Assembly (NCBI GenBank): GCA_937906775.1
Contig: CALCUD010000111.1
Location: 1-64,000 of the forward strand
DNA length: 64,000 nucleotides
Origin: an uncultured Clostridia bacterium
Lineage (GTDB): Bacteria > Bacillota > Clostridia > Christensenellales > Aristaeellaceae
Reading direction: 5' to 3'
Shown: piece after piece, positions 25,334-33,701 of the stretch
How positions within the stretch are numbered: the first letter of the stretch is position 1
Layout: each line of letters begins with the position of its first letter
The notes under the pieces: generated by a model
The model's database searches: none
What the model saw: only the letters and a program-made list of their open reading frames with translations
Told to the model about the DNA's origin: nothing
Position numbers and translations under genes: made by a program

Positions 25334-26449
25334 ATGCGCACGGCCGATCAGTTCCTGATGAATATACTGGCTTCCACTTCCCTGCTCGGCATGGGAAAGA
25401 ATGACGAAGAATCCGATGCCATCGTTGAGATGATCACGGAGATCATCGACTGTACTGTCCGATCCTGCCCGGAAGGAGATGTGGACGCGGAAGAACTGTT
25501 CGGCAAGATGATCGGCAGATTGAAGCTGATCATGGCTGAACACGGGTATGACGGACAGACCGTGAACAAGGTCGCGGAAGAGGCTGAGGCGGCCATGGAC
25601 GCCGAGGCAGAGATCATGGATGAAGAACCTGATGAAGACGGCGCGGATCCTGAACCGACTGAGTTCGAACTGAAATATGAAAAGCTGCTGAAAAAACTGA
25701 AAACAGCCGACAAAGAGTTTTACGGTTATGTGATCATGAATCATTTCTGTATCCAGGATGAGGAGCTCTATCCGGAGGACGAAGCGCTGGAAATCGTCAG
25801 GGATTTCATTGTCTGCGCTTCCGGGAAATTGCCCGCGTCTGATTACGGTGCCGATATCCTTGCTCTGCGTCAGTGCTTCACGGAAGTGATGAACCGTCAT
25901 CATTACCCGGAAGAGAAAATGCCGGAGGCGCTGGAAGAGATTATCCGCCTGTATCTGAACGCGACCATTGAAGCCTTCGAAACCACCTATGAGGAAGAGG
26001 CAAATTCAGGCCTTTATGATCCGGAAGAGATCCGGCAGCCGGGCAGTAACGATCTTGATACGGTTGAACTGGCCCGGCTGTTTGCCGATATCCCCTATCA
26101 AAAAGAGGATGAGGATTTCTGCAGGGAGATCGAGGTCGATTATGATTATGAACACCATCATATGACCAATTGGTTCTCCTGCCATATCACGCTGGGAAAA
26201 GGGCATTATTCCCGCCGGATCCCGGACTTCAGCGCCAGATCGACCTATAACCATCTGACCAATCCAAATTCCTTCCTCTGGATCGCGACGGTCATGGGCG
26301 TTCCTCACGATCTGATCCGGAAAGCCTATAGCGATATGAAGGTCGGAAAGACCTATTCCGGCATGTGCGGCGTCATCCGCAAACTGATCCCGTTCGATAT
26401 GATCCTCGATCTGGCCATCCCGATGCTTGAGGGCGATGAGGAAGAATGA
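25334..26449 (+). CDS. Hypothetical acidic protein
   Basis: 371 residues, not recognised. GAGGGG lies 8 bases before the ATG. The first ~85 residues are helical, then a Glu/Asp-rich linker (EAEAAMDAEAEIMDEEPDED), then a larger domain with FYGYVIMNHFCIQDEELYPE and a C-terminal part containing HHHMTNWFSCHITLGKGHYS and STYNHLTNPNSFLWIATVMG. There is no membrane segment. It is the last gene within the repeat-bounded interval and is followed by a strong terminator at 26558. The 189-base gap to the WYL gene leaves room for its own promoter. Confidence 0.7.
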   Translation: MRTADQFLMNILASTSLLGMGKNDEESDAIVEMITEIIDCTVRSCPEGDVDAEELFGKMIGRLKLIMAEHGYDGQTVNKVAEEAEAAMDAEAEIMDEEPDEDGADPEPTEFELKYEKLLKKLKTADKEFYGYVIMNHFCIQDEELYPEDEALEIVRDFIVCASGKLPASDYGADILALRQCFTEVMNRHHYPEEKMPEALEEIIRLYLNATIEAFETTYEEEANSGLYDPEEIRQPGSNDLDTVELARLFADIPYQKEDEDFCREIEVDYDYEHHHMTNWFSCHITLGKGHYSRRIPDFSARSTYNHLTNPNSFLWIATVMGVPHDLIRKAYSDMKVGKTYSGMCGVIRKLIPFDMILDLAIPMLEGDEEE

Positions 26450-26557
26450 ACGGTTATCTGTCGGAAGCAGAAGACATCATGTACGAACCGGACGGAATTC
26501 CGGTCAGGCTGAAGGTACGCTTCAGAAAAAAGCAGGTTGTATTATGGCACGCTAAAG

Positions 26558-26604
26558 GAAGCCTTCCGGATCTGTTTCCGGAAGGCTTCGTTCTTTTGTT
26601 TTTA
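26558..26604 (+). terminator. Strong intrinsic terminator
   Basis: Perfect 13-bp stem GAAGCCTTCCGGA/TCCGGAAGGCTTC with a six-base loop, followed by a T-rich tail (GTTCTTTTGTTTTT). The same stem sequence is used in the terminator at 60906. Confidence 0.85.
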
Positions 26605-26703
26605 CGTGTTCCATGGTGACGGTTCTCATGAAGCACAGGAAAATCAACGGCTGCAGGACCGTGACCGCGTTCTGCCCGGAATTTTCGGCAGCGTCCCGGA
26701 AGC

Positions 26704-26821
26704 GATGTGTGCAGGGTTGTGGTGGGTATTCTCATTACTGCTATATAGAAAAAAGAAAAAAGAAAAAGAGAAATAATATATAGAGAAGTATACAGGACAC
26801 CCTGCACAACCCACCATTCAT
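26704..26821 (+). repeat. ~118-bp hairpin repeat, copy 2
   Basis: Nearly the same as 22798-22916: the central ATTCTCATTACTGCTATATA stretch and purine tract are retained, with changes mainly in the second TGTGNNGGGT unit and in the right arm (ACCCTGCACAACCCACC). The changes in the two arms are only partly compensatory. It lies in the gap between the terminator at 26558 and the surface protein gene. Confidence 0.9.
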
Positions 26822-26983
26822 GCGGAAACGGGCAGAAAGGCGCGGTGACCCGGCAAAGCCGGCGTCGCCGCAGAGCCTGCGGTAAATCTCGACAAGCGTC
26901 CGCGCGCTATGCTAAAATAATCCGATGGATCGGTCGGCGGCGGGGTTCCGTGTGAAAAGCTTCATTCGGGGAGGCAGTTTCCT

Positions 26984-29900
26984 ATGAAGAAAGAGAGTTC
27001 GGCAAGGCGCGGAGCGGCGGAAGCGCTCCTGATTCTGGTTTTGCTCCTGCTGGCTTTGTTCGCGGGAACGGCGTTCGCCGCGGAAGATGATCCTGAAAAC
27101 GATCTTCCCCCGCCTGTGGAGGCGGACGCTTCCTACGGGGATCCGGATGTCACGCCCTGGCATACGCATACCATGGTTTCCGGCGAGACATACGATGTGG
27201 GTCAGGCGGAAAAAAACACGACCGTGTATATCAAATCCGCGGGCACGTATTATCTGGAGGGGAAAAGCTCGCACTGCCGGATCGTGATCAGCAGCGGAGG
27301 CGTCGATCTTTATCTGAAGGACGGCCTGAAAATCGACCCGAACGCTTACGCGTATGTCGGTTCCAGTACGGCCGCCGTCACGGTCGGGGACCAGGGCGGT
27401 ACGGTGCGGCTTATTTCGGAAAAGAACGCTTCGGTCTATCTCGGCGGATATTACTACTGTCCGGCCATCCGCAAAGACGGTCATGTGACGAAACTCATCT
27501 TTGAAACAGAGGATCCGTCCGCGCCCGGCACGATCAAAGCGTACCGGTCCGCGATCTCCCACAGCGCCGCCATAGGCAGTGTGTATCGCCTGATCGCCCG
27601 GAACGGTTATCCGGGGAATATAGAGTTCAAAAGCGGTACGGTCATCGCGGAAGGCGGTCAGGACGCCGCGGGCATCGGCTGCGGTCAGGGCGACAAGCTG
27701 GCGGAGGGACTGCTCTTTTCCGGCGCGGATGTGACCGCCACGGGACACGGTTACGGAGCCGGGATCGGCGGCGGACTCAACGGCGCGGTGGACCGGATCA
27801 CGGTCAGCGGCGGCAGGATCGTCGCGAACGGAGAACAGGGAGCCGGGATCGGCGGCGGCAAAACCACCAATTCAAGCGACGGCAAATGCGGCACGATCAC
27901 GATCACGGGCGGAGACATCACCGCGACAAGCCAGTATGCTTCCGGCATCGGCAACGGAGAAGAGGGGAATATTGAACACATCGTCATCACCGGCGGAACG
28001 GTACGGGCTGTCTGTAAACAGCATTCCGGCGCCGGCATCGGCGGTACAGGCTCACAATTCAACGGCCGCTGCGCCGGGATCGATATTTCCGGCGGCACGG
28101 TCTATGCTCAGGGCGGCCCTGACAGCGGCGTAGGGATCGGTTCAGCCCTTTGCGGAGAATCGGGAACGACCACGGTCAATATCAGCGGCGGATATATTGA
28201 GGCGGTCTCGGGGAAGGACGGCGTTTCCATCGGCGGCGGCGGAAAGGGCGCCCTTCAGGATACGGGCCATTGCTATGTGAATATATCCGGCGGCACCGTC
28301 CGGTGTCTGCCGGTGACAGACGGCAGGATCAGCTCCGGATACAATATGACCTGCGTCATCACAGGCGGTTCGATTTTTTGCGGAGCAACGGAAATCAAAG
28401 GCACTCCGAAGGACGCGGACGGGAACCCGGTCACCCTGATGAACGTGAATCTTTCCGGCTGTCCGAAGGGAACCGCCGTCAGTGAAGCGACGGTCACCGA
28501 CCCGGGCTCCGGGTACGGCCTGAACGACGTCATCACGATGAACGGCGAGGAAGGCGTCTTTTCCGTTGTCTATCCGTGGCTGCCGGTCGATACGGCAACC
28601 ACCCGGATGACGGCTGCCGGGACGCGCTACTACGGGAACGCGCAAACCAGAGCGGGTTCCGGTACGCTGTATCCCGCGACCGGGATCGAACTCAACGCCG
28701 ATTGCGGCGATGAAGGCGCGCGGGGAGGCGCCGCGTTCGGACTGGGCGGGGAAGGGACCGCGCGGGATGTCACGCATGCCGTCCGTCCCGGTTATACCCT
28801 CACAGGATATGTACCCCTGCGGTCCTCCCGGGCGGTCGTGCTGGATCCGGACGGGAACTTCGGAAAGAACGTCACCGGGTATACGGACGCGGACGGAAAA
28901 TGGATCTTCACGGGCAGCAGCGCCACCTTCTACGCGCGCTGGCAGAACAATACCTGTACGGTTCATTTTGACGGGAACGTTCCTTCGGGCAGTCCGTCCG
29001 CTCTTTCCGGCGCCATGGACGATCAGATCTTTGCCCGCGGGACGGAGCCGGCGCTCACGCGGAACGCGTTCAGCCTTCCCGGATATACCTTCTCGGGCTG
29101 GAATACCGGCGCGGACGGGACCGGAACATTCGCGGAGGATCAGGCGCCGGCCGCTCCGCTTGTTCCGGCGGACACCGGCACGGTGACGCTGTACGCGCAG
29201 TGGTCGCCCGCACCGACGCCAACGCCCGCGCCGACCCCGACGCCAACGCCGACGCCGACGCCCACGCCGACGCCCACGCCGACCCCGACGCCGACGCCCT
29301 CGCCGACCCCGACGCCCGCGCCGACCCCGGTCCCGACCCCGGCCCCGACGCCCGCGCCGGTTCTGACCGGGATCAGCATTACGAAACAGCCGGACAGAAC
29401 GGCCTACATCGAGGGTGAATTCTTTGACAGCACGGGGATGGTCGTGACCGCGTCCTACAGCGACGGCAGCAGCAGACCCGTCACGGGCTATGAGGTTCTC
29501 CCTTCCCGCGCGCTTTCCGTGACGGACACGGAGATGGAGATCCGCTATACGGAAAACGGAGTGACCGCGACCGCGGCGCTGGCGATCCGGGTCAAATCTC
29601 CGGGACCTGTCGTTTACAAAATCATCCTCGGCGCGAATCAGACGGTTTACACGAACGCGAAAACGGCCGTGTTCGCTTCCGACGCCGATTTCAGCAGGTT
29701 CGTCCGCGTCGAAGTGGACGGGAAACCGGTGGCGAAGACGTATTATACCGCCGAATCCGGTTCCACGGTCATCACCTTTCTCCGAAAATACATCAGAACG
29801 CTGGACACCGGCAGACATACGCTGACAATCGTTTCCGCGGACGGCAGCGCGTCCGCGGCCTTCCTGGTGAAGAAGCCGGTCCCGAAGACAGGAGACGCCG

Positions 29901-29989
29901 CTTCCCCGGCGCTCTGGGGGCTGGCGTCGGTCTGTTCCCTCGGCGCGGCTTTGTTCCTGAGACGGCGCCGGAGCGCGCCGCGGGACTGA
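26984..29989 (+). CDS. Large surface protein with GIGGG repeats, InlB-type repeats, PT stalk and PKTGD anchor
   Basis: 1001 residues. A signal peptide (ALLILVLLLLALFAGTAFA) is followed by ~400 residues of glycine-rich parallel-beta-like repeats (GAGIGGG, GIGCGQGD, VSGGRI). Two InlB/Listeria-Bacteroides-type repeats follow (VHFDGNV ... GYTFSGWNTGADGTGTF ... LYAQW), then a Pro-Thr stalk (29205-29350), a bacterial-Ig-like region and a C-terminal PVPKTGD motif with a membrane helix and RRRR tail, which resembles a sortase anchor. GGGGAGG lies 7 bases before the ATG. It is probably a cell-wall-anchored adhesin or glycan-binding protein. A shorter paralogue lies in the RiPP cluster at 37050. Confidence 0.85.
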   Translation: MKKESSARRGAAEALLILVLLLLALFAGTAFAAEDDPENDLPPPVEADASYGDPDVTPWHTHTMVSGETYDVGQAEKNTTVYIKSAGTYYLEGKSSHCRIVISSGGVDLYLKDGLKIDPNAYAYVGSSTAAVTVGDQGGTVRLISEKNASVYLGGYYYCPAIRKDGHVTKLIFETEDPSAPGTIKAYRSAISHSAAIGSVYRLIARNGYPGNIEFKSGTVIAEGGQDAAGIGCGQGDKLAEGLLFSGADVTATGHGYGAGIGGGLNGAVDRITVSGGRIVANGEQGAGIGGGKTTNSSDGKCGTITITGGDITATSQYASGIGNGEEGNIEHIVITGGTVRAVCKQHSGAGIGGTGSQFNGRCAGIDISGGTVYAQGGPDSGVGIGSALCGESGTTTVNISGGYIEAVSGKDGVSIGGGGKGALQDTGHCYVNISGGTVRCLPVTDGRISSGYNMTCVITGGSIFCGATEIKGTPKDADGNPVTLMNVNLSGCPKGTAVSEATVTDPGSGYGLNDVITMNGEEGVFSVVYPWLPVDTATTRMTAAGTRYYGNAQTRAGSGTLYPATGIELNADCGDEGARGGAAFGLGGEGTARDVTHAVRPGYTLTGYVPLRSSRAVVLDPDGNFGKNVTGYTDADGKWIFTGSSATFYARWQNNTCTVHFDGNVPSGSPSALSGAMDDQIFARGTEPALTRNAFSLPGYTFSGWNTGADGTGTFAEDQAPAAPLVPADTGTVTLYAQWSPAPTPTPAPTPTPTPTPTPTPTPTPTPTPTPSPTPTPAPTPVPTPAPTPAPVLTGISITKQPDRTAYIEGEFFDSTGMVVTASYSDGSSRPVTGYEVLPSRALSVTDTEMEIRYTENGVTATAALAIRVKSPGPVVYKIILGANQTVYTNAKTAVFASDADFSRFVRVEVDGKPVAKTYYTAESGSTVITFLRKYIRTLDTGRHTLTIVSADGSASAAFLVKKPVPKTGDAASPALWGLASVCSLGAALFLRRRRSAPRD

Positions 29990-29994
29990 GCGCG

Positions 29995-31980
29995 TTATTC
30001 AGGATCGTTCAGGCACAGGGTTTTCAGCCCCATCCGGGCCAGATGCTCCCGGACCGTTTCAAACGGATCCATGAACATACAGGAGACCACATAGCTGTAG
30101 TTATAGGCGACCGGATTGTCTGAAAAGCTGACGGAAGCCGCTTTCAGCACATGATCCGACACCCACGGCGGCAGATGCAGACCGACGATGACCGCGACGA
30201 TCTGATCGGCGGAATAGGCGGCTCTCGGCTCGTTGCGCAGCCGGTTGACCGTGCGGGTCGACATGCCCGTCCTCCAGGCCAGTTCCTCGACCGAGACGCG
30301 GCAGTCCGCCATCAGCCGGACGAGCAGATCGGGAAAATACCTCGGCAGCTTCCGGAGATAGCGCATGTTGATCTGCTCCTGGGCAACCTCGTCCGGCCGC
30401 GGCGTTCCGGCGGGATATTCCTTCGGCGGGAAATAGAGAAAATGCCGGTTGTATTCCTCGTCGCTGTGCAGGCGGCCGAAGCGGAAGACATAGCTCTCGT
30501 CCCGCTCATAGACCTCGACAAAGCGGAGGCAGTACCGGTCGATCTGCCGGAGGACCTCCGCGGCCGGCTCGGGCCCGTGCGCGGTCTGCCGGCAGACCCC
30601 CGGCGCGTTCAGGCAGACATGACCGTCCAGATAGATGAATCTGCGGCTGTCGATCAGCTTCCGGAACGCCGGATCCTGAAAGTAGTTTTTCGCGAACTGC
30701 TCCCGGCTGATGACGAACGTGTGATCCCCGCTGCCCTGATCGCGCCGGAAGGAGAACGGCTGAAGAAAGCGGCCGTCCAGATAGTTGCACGCCCCGCGGG
30801 CTTCCACATTCCCCATCCGGACGAGCCGCGCCCGGACCCGGTAGGGCGGGATCCCGTATTCGCCCGCGATCCCCATGCAGATCTGCTCATACTGCGCGCC
30901 CGGGTGCAGCCCGGAGAGCCGCGTCCTCCGCTGCTCCAGCTCCTTCTTCATGAACGCGGCCGGCATCCAGACGGCAAAGCTGCCGTGAACCGCCTGAAAT
31001 TCGAGCCAGCTCAGCGCGTCCGCCTTTTTGCGGCGCTTCCGGCGCACGTCGCGGGTCTTCCGGATCTGATTCAGATCGTCCTCATACAGATCCTGCAGCA
31101 GAAAGAACAGATAATGCCATTCGTAATGGACGCACTCATGGAAGATCTCCAGCATGCAGCGGTCCCTGCGGACGGCGTTGGTATTGATCACCACGGTGTT
31201 TCCGGGAACAGTGACTTCCGTCTTTCCGGTTTCCCCGTTTTCATCCGGCGGACCGGCGTCGACGGTGATCTTTCCTTTTTTGAAAAACAGCAGGCTCCTG
31301 GTCTTTTTGCGCCGGTGGAGCGGCAGCTGCGTCACGTTCAGGCCCATCCTTCCGGCCAGGACCAGCGGCAGATTCAGATGCTGATCCGCCAGGGCCTCCG
31401 GGCAGTACGCCTTCAGCAGCTCCTCCGCGCGCTCCTCGATCCGCGCCTTGTTCATGACCGGGATCAGATATTCGTCCAGCGGGCAGCCGCCGGCGCAGTC
31501 GCCGGCGTTCACATCCGTTCCCCCGGGGGCGATCACGACCCCGCGGAGACGGATCCCGTCGGCCGTTTCGAACTCCACGGTCGCGGCGTAGCGCCGCCGG
31601 ATGCCGCGCCGCATGCCGAAATCGATCGCCGCTTCCAGATCGACCCCGGCGATCAGCGTATACCGGCCGAGGCTTCGGAATTCCATCCGGCCGAGCTTCA
31701 GCTCCTTCACCTCCGCGGCGTACGGGACCTCCGTCCCGCTTTCCCGGACCTTCGCGGCCAGATACCGCTCCAGATACCGGCAGAGCGTCCGCTTGTAGTG
31801 GAAGGCGATATAGCTTTTCATGGACTGCAGCCGGGGGACAAGCAGCGTTCCGCGGTCGTCCATGACTTCGAATATTTCCTCCGGCGGGACGTCGTCCGGC
31901 ACGGGGAACGGAAACGCCTCGTCCGCGATTTCCGTTCCGTCCGGGACAGTTTCCCTCACCGGGGTATTGTTTTCAGACAT
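29995..31980 (-). CDS. ImmA/IrrE-like metallopeptidase with C-terminal HTH
   Basis: 661 residues. Near residue 295, EIFHECVHYEWHYLF contains the HExxH zinc-protease motif of the ImmA/IrrE family, which cleaves phage and ICE repressors. The ~290-residue N-terminal region is unrecognised. Near residue 575, VRLMADCRVSVEELAWRTGM plus STRTVNRLRNE is a helix-turn-helix. AAAGGG lies 8 bases before the ATG. It follows the LexA-like repressor gene by 17 bases on the same strand, so repressor and anti-repressor protease are co-expressed. This arrangement is typical of integrative-element switches; the target is inferred to be the neighbouring repressor. Confidence 0.75.
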   Translation of the reverse strand: MSENNTPVRETVPDGTEIADEAFPFPVPDDVPPEEIFEVMDDRGTLLVPRLQSMKSYIAFHYKRTLCRYLERYLAAKVRESGTEVPYAAEVKELKLGRMEFRSLGRYTLIAGVDLEAAIDFGMRRGIRRRYAATVEFETADGIRLRGVVIAPGGTDVNAGDCAGGCPLDEYLIPVMNKARIEERAEELLKAYCPEALADQHLNLPLVLAGRMGLNVTQLPLHRRKKTRSLLFFKKGKITVDAGPPDENGETGKTEVTVPGNTVVINTNAVRRDRCMLEIFHECVHYEWHYLFFLLQDLYEDDLNQIRKTRDVRRKRRKKADALSWLEFQAVHGSFAVWMPAAFMKKELEQRRTRLSGLHPGAQYEQICMGIAGEYGIPPYRVRARLVRMGNVEARGACNYLDGRFLQPFSFRRDQGSGDHTFVISREQFAKNYFQDPAFRKLIDSRRFIYLDGHVCLNAPGVCRQTAHGPEPAAEVLRQIDRYCLRFVEVYERDESYVFRFGRLHSDEEYNRHFLYFPPKEYPAGTPRPDEVAQEQINMRYLRKLPRYFPDLLVRLMADCRVSVEELAWRTGMSTRTVNRLRNEPRAAYSADQIVAVIVGLHLPPWVSDHVLKAASVSFSDNPVAYNYSYVVSCMFMDPFETVREHLARMGLKTLCLNDPE

Positions 31981-31997
31981 TTCGGATCCCTTTCTTT

Positions 31998-32632
31998 TTA
32001 TAAACAGCCGGTCGGGGTCAGGTGACGTCCCCGATCTTTTTCAGTACATAGATCGCGACGCCCTGGATCTCGAACCCGGACGCCGGCCGGATATCCTTCA
32101 TCGCCGCGTTTTCGGGGTGCAGGAGGACCTTTCCCTCCCCGTCGAAGGCGAGCGTTTTCAGCGTGGACTCGCTGCCGTCGATCAGGGCGGCGACGATCTC
32201 GCCGGGCTTCGCGGTTTTCTGCTTCCGGATGACGACCAGATCGCCGGAACCGATCCCCGCCCCCGTCATGGAATCCCCCTCCGCCTTCAGAACAAAGAAT
32301 TCCCCGCGGCCGACCAGGCTGCCGGGAAGCGGGATATACGTCTCGACCAGCGCGGCCTGCTCCTCCGGCGTGCCGCACGGGATCGTCCCGCTGATCCCGG
32401 CGTAGCGGACGTCGGAGCTGACCTTGGCTGTCGCCTCGGTGGAGATCTCCTGACCGTCGTAGCGGAGCAGGCCGCTTTCCTTTAAATGATCGATATACCG
32501 GTAGACCGTGCACCGGGCGATGCCGAGATCCTTCCCGATCCGGGTCACGGTGGGAGAGGCGCCGTGACTCCTGGAATATTCCCCGACATACTGAAGGATC
32601 CGCTCCGCCGTCTGCTGACTCTTGTGCTGCAT
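31998..32632 (-). CDS. LexA-like self-cleaving repressor
   Basis: 211 residues. The N-terminal winged helix (QQTAERILQYVGEYSRSHGA ... PTVTRIGKDLGIARCTVYRY) is LexA-like. The C-terminal S24 peptidase has EGDSMTGAGIGSGDLVVI with the catalytic Ser and ALIDGSESTLKTL with the catalytic Lys. The predicted cleavage site is a Cys-Gly (GTIPCGTPEEQ) rather than the usual Ala-Gly, as in a number of Clostridia. It could be the SOS repressor or a mobile-element version. The ATG at 32632 is chosen; a GTG three codons earlier lies too close to GGAG. A good leftward promoter lies at 32680-32708. Confidence 0.85.
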
Positions 32633-32679
32633 ACCGGTCACGCTCCGTTTCTATCTGATACACCACTGTATCCGTTTGA

Positions 32680-32708
32680 ATTATAACAGACCGGACCCGT
32701 TCCGGCAA
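32680..32708 (-). promoter_or_regulatory. Promoter of the LexA-like/ImmA operon
   Basis: On the leftward strand, TTGCCG (32708-32703) is separated by 17 bases from a perfect TATAAT (32685-32680), about 48 bases before the repressor start. Confidence 0.7.
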
Positions 32709-32763
32709 GCATTATTTTTTTCCGCGCGGCGCGTTCCCGCTCCTCCGCAATCCGCCAGCCGCT

Positions 32764-32784
32764 GTCGTGGTCAGATCCGCTTCC
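32764..32784 (+). promoter_or_regulatory. Shared upstream element, copy B
   Basis: Matches 19780-19800 at 19 of 21 positions (GTCGTGGTCAGATCCG...). It is followed by a small inverted repeat GTAATC...GATTAC and lies 47 bases before the 32831 gene, between it and the LexA-like promoter, a natural place for an operator. Confidence 0.5.
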
Positions 32785-32830
32785 GTCCTGTAATCTGAAG
32801 ACGCGGATTACGAAAGGAAAGGAGAATTCC

Positions 32831-33184
32831 ATGACCGATATGAAGCTGACCGCGTCGGATCTCGGCGCGGCGCCCGGCGAGGCGCCCTGGGAGGATCTGC
32901 GGCTCGCGATCCTGCTCCAGGCCGTCGAGGACCGCCGCCGCGCCCGGGCGACGCTGCGAAGGCACCCGGATCACAGGGAAGCGACGCGCCTTCTGCGGGA
33001 GGTGAACCGGTTTTTCCGCTCGGACTGGTTCGAGGCGCTGGCCGGCATGACCGGGCGCGAATTTCTGATGAAGCTTGAACGCTCCGAGGAGGAGCAGAGA
33101 AAGGAGAGATTCCGATATGAAGTGTTTGCCGGAAGCGGCGCGACCGTGCGCCTGTCCCGCGTCTACGGCCGGAGAAGAGTCTGA
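32831..33184 (+). CDS. Hypothetical phage-type small protein
   Basis: 117 residues, very rich in Arg and Glu, predicted helical (LRLAILLQAVEDRRRARATL; RLLREVNRFFRSDWFEALAG). GGAAAGGAG lies 6 bases before the ATG. The stop overlaps the leader of the next gene (TGA, one base, ATG), so the two are coupled. No family recognised. The position before a DUF1492-like sigma-type protein is typical of late-regulation genes in Bacillota prophages and integrative elements. Confidence 0.65.
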   Translation: MTDMKLTASDLGAAPGEAPWEDLRLAILLQAVEDRRRARATLRRHPDHREATRLLREVNRFFRSDWFEALAGMTGREFLMKLERSEEEQRKERFRYEVFAGSGATVRLSRVYGRRRV

Positions 33185-33185
33185 A

Positions 33186-33701
33186 ATGACGCCCGCGGAG
33201 CAGGCGTACAACTTCCTGTCCGGAGGGCTGCGCCTGCGGATCCTGCTGAACAGCCGGCTCGCGCGGATCGCGGAGCTGCGGGAAGAGACGCGCGCCGCCG
33301 CGGCGGCGCTGCAGGGCATGCCCCCCGCGCGCGCGGGCGGTCGCGGATCCGCGGAGATCGCGGAGCGCCTGGCCGACGCGCAGGCCGGACTGACGGAGGA
33401 AATCCTGGACCTGCTCGACGAGAGCGACATGATCCGGAAGGTCATCGGGCAGGTGGCGGACCCCGACCGCCGCGTCATCCTGGAGACGCGGTATCTCGCG
33501 TCCCTGCCGTGGAAAAAGATCGTCGCCCTGACGGGCTACAGCGAATCCACCGTCATGGACAAGCACCGCAGGGCGCTGGAGGATGTGGCGGGGATCATGG
33601 GCTTTTCTTTCCGCGGCCGGTCATGTATAATGGATCCGTCTCCGGGCGCGGCCCGGACAGAAAAGACGGAATCCGTGATAAAAAGAAGGGACGCGCCGTG
33701 A
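33186..33701 (+). CDS. DUF1492-like (ArpU/sigma-70 region 4-type) regulator
   Basis: 171 residues. The pattern matches the DUF1492/ArpU group of phage late-gene regulators: MTPAEQAYNFLSGGLRLRIL, a coiled-coil middle, and a C-terminal sigma-70 region-4-like helix-turn-helix (RRVILETRYLASLPWKKIVA, LTGYSESTVMDKHRRALEDV). Start 33186 fits family length and has GGAG upstream; an ATG at 33117 with AGGAGAG is a strong alternative adding 23 Cys-rich residues. About 30 unusual C-terminal residues follow the HTH. The stop overlaps the MFS start (GTGA at 33698-33701). Confidence 0.75.
   Translation: MTPAEQAYNFLSGGLRLRILLNSRLARIAELREETRAAAAALQGMPPARAGGRGSAEIAERLADAQAGLTEEILDLLDESDMIRKVIGQVADPDRRVILETRYLASLPWKKIVALTGYSESTVMDKHRRALEDVAGIMGFSFRGRSCIMDPSPGAARTEKTESVIKRRDAP

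Noticed and set aside
29205..29350. GC-rich repeat tract that could look like a regulatory or satellite repeat
   Set aside because: It is the in-frame Pro-Thr stalk coding sequence of the surface protein.
28142..29818. 558-codon open frame antisense to the surface protein
   Set aside because: Arg/Gly-rich reading of the repeat region, including the Pro-Thr stalk.
30151..32025. 624-codon open frame antisense to the ImmA-like gene
   Set aside because: No ribosome binding site or domain; shadow of a GC-rich gene.
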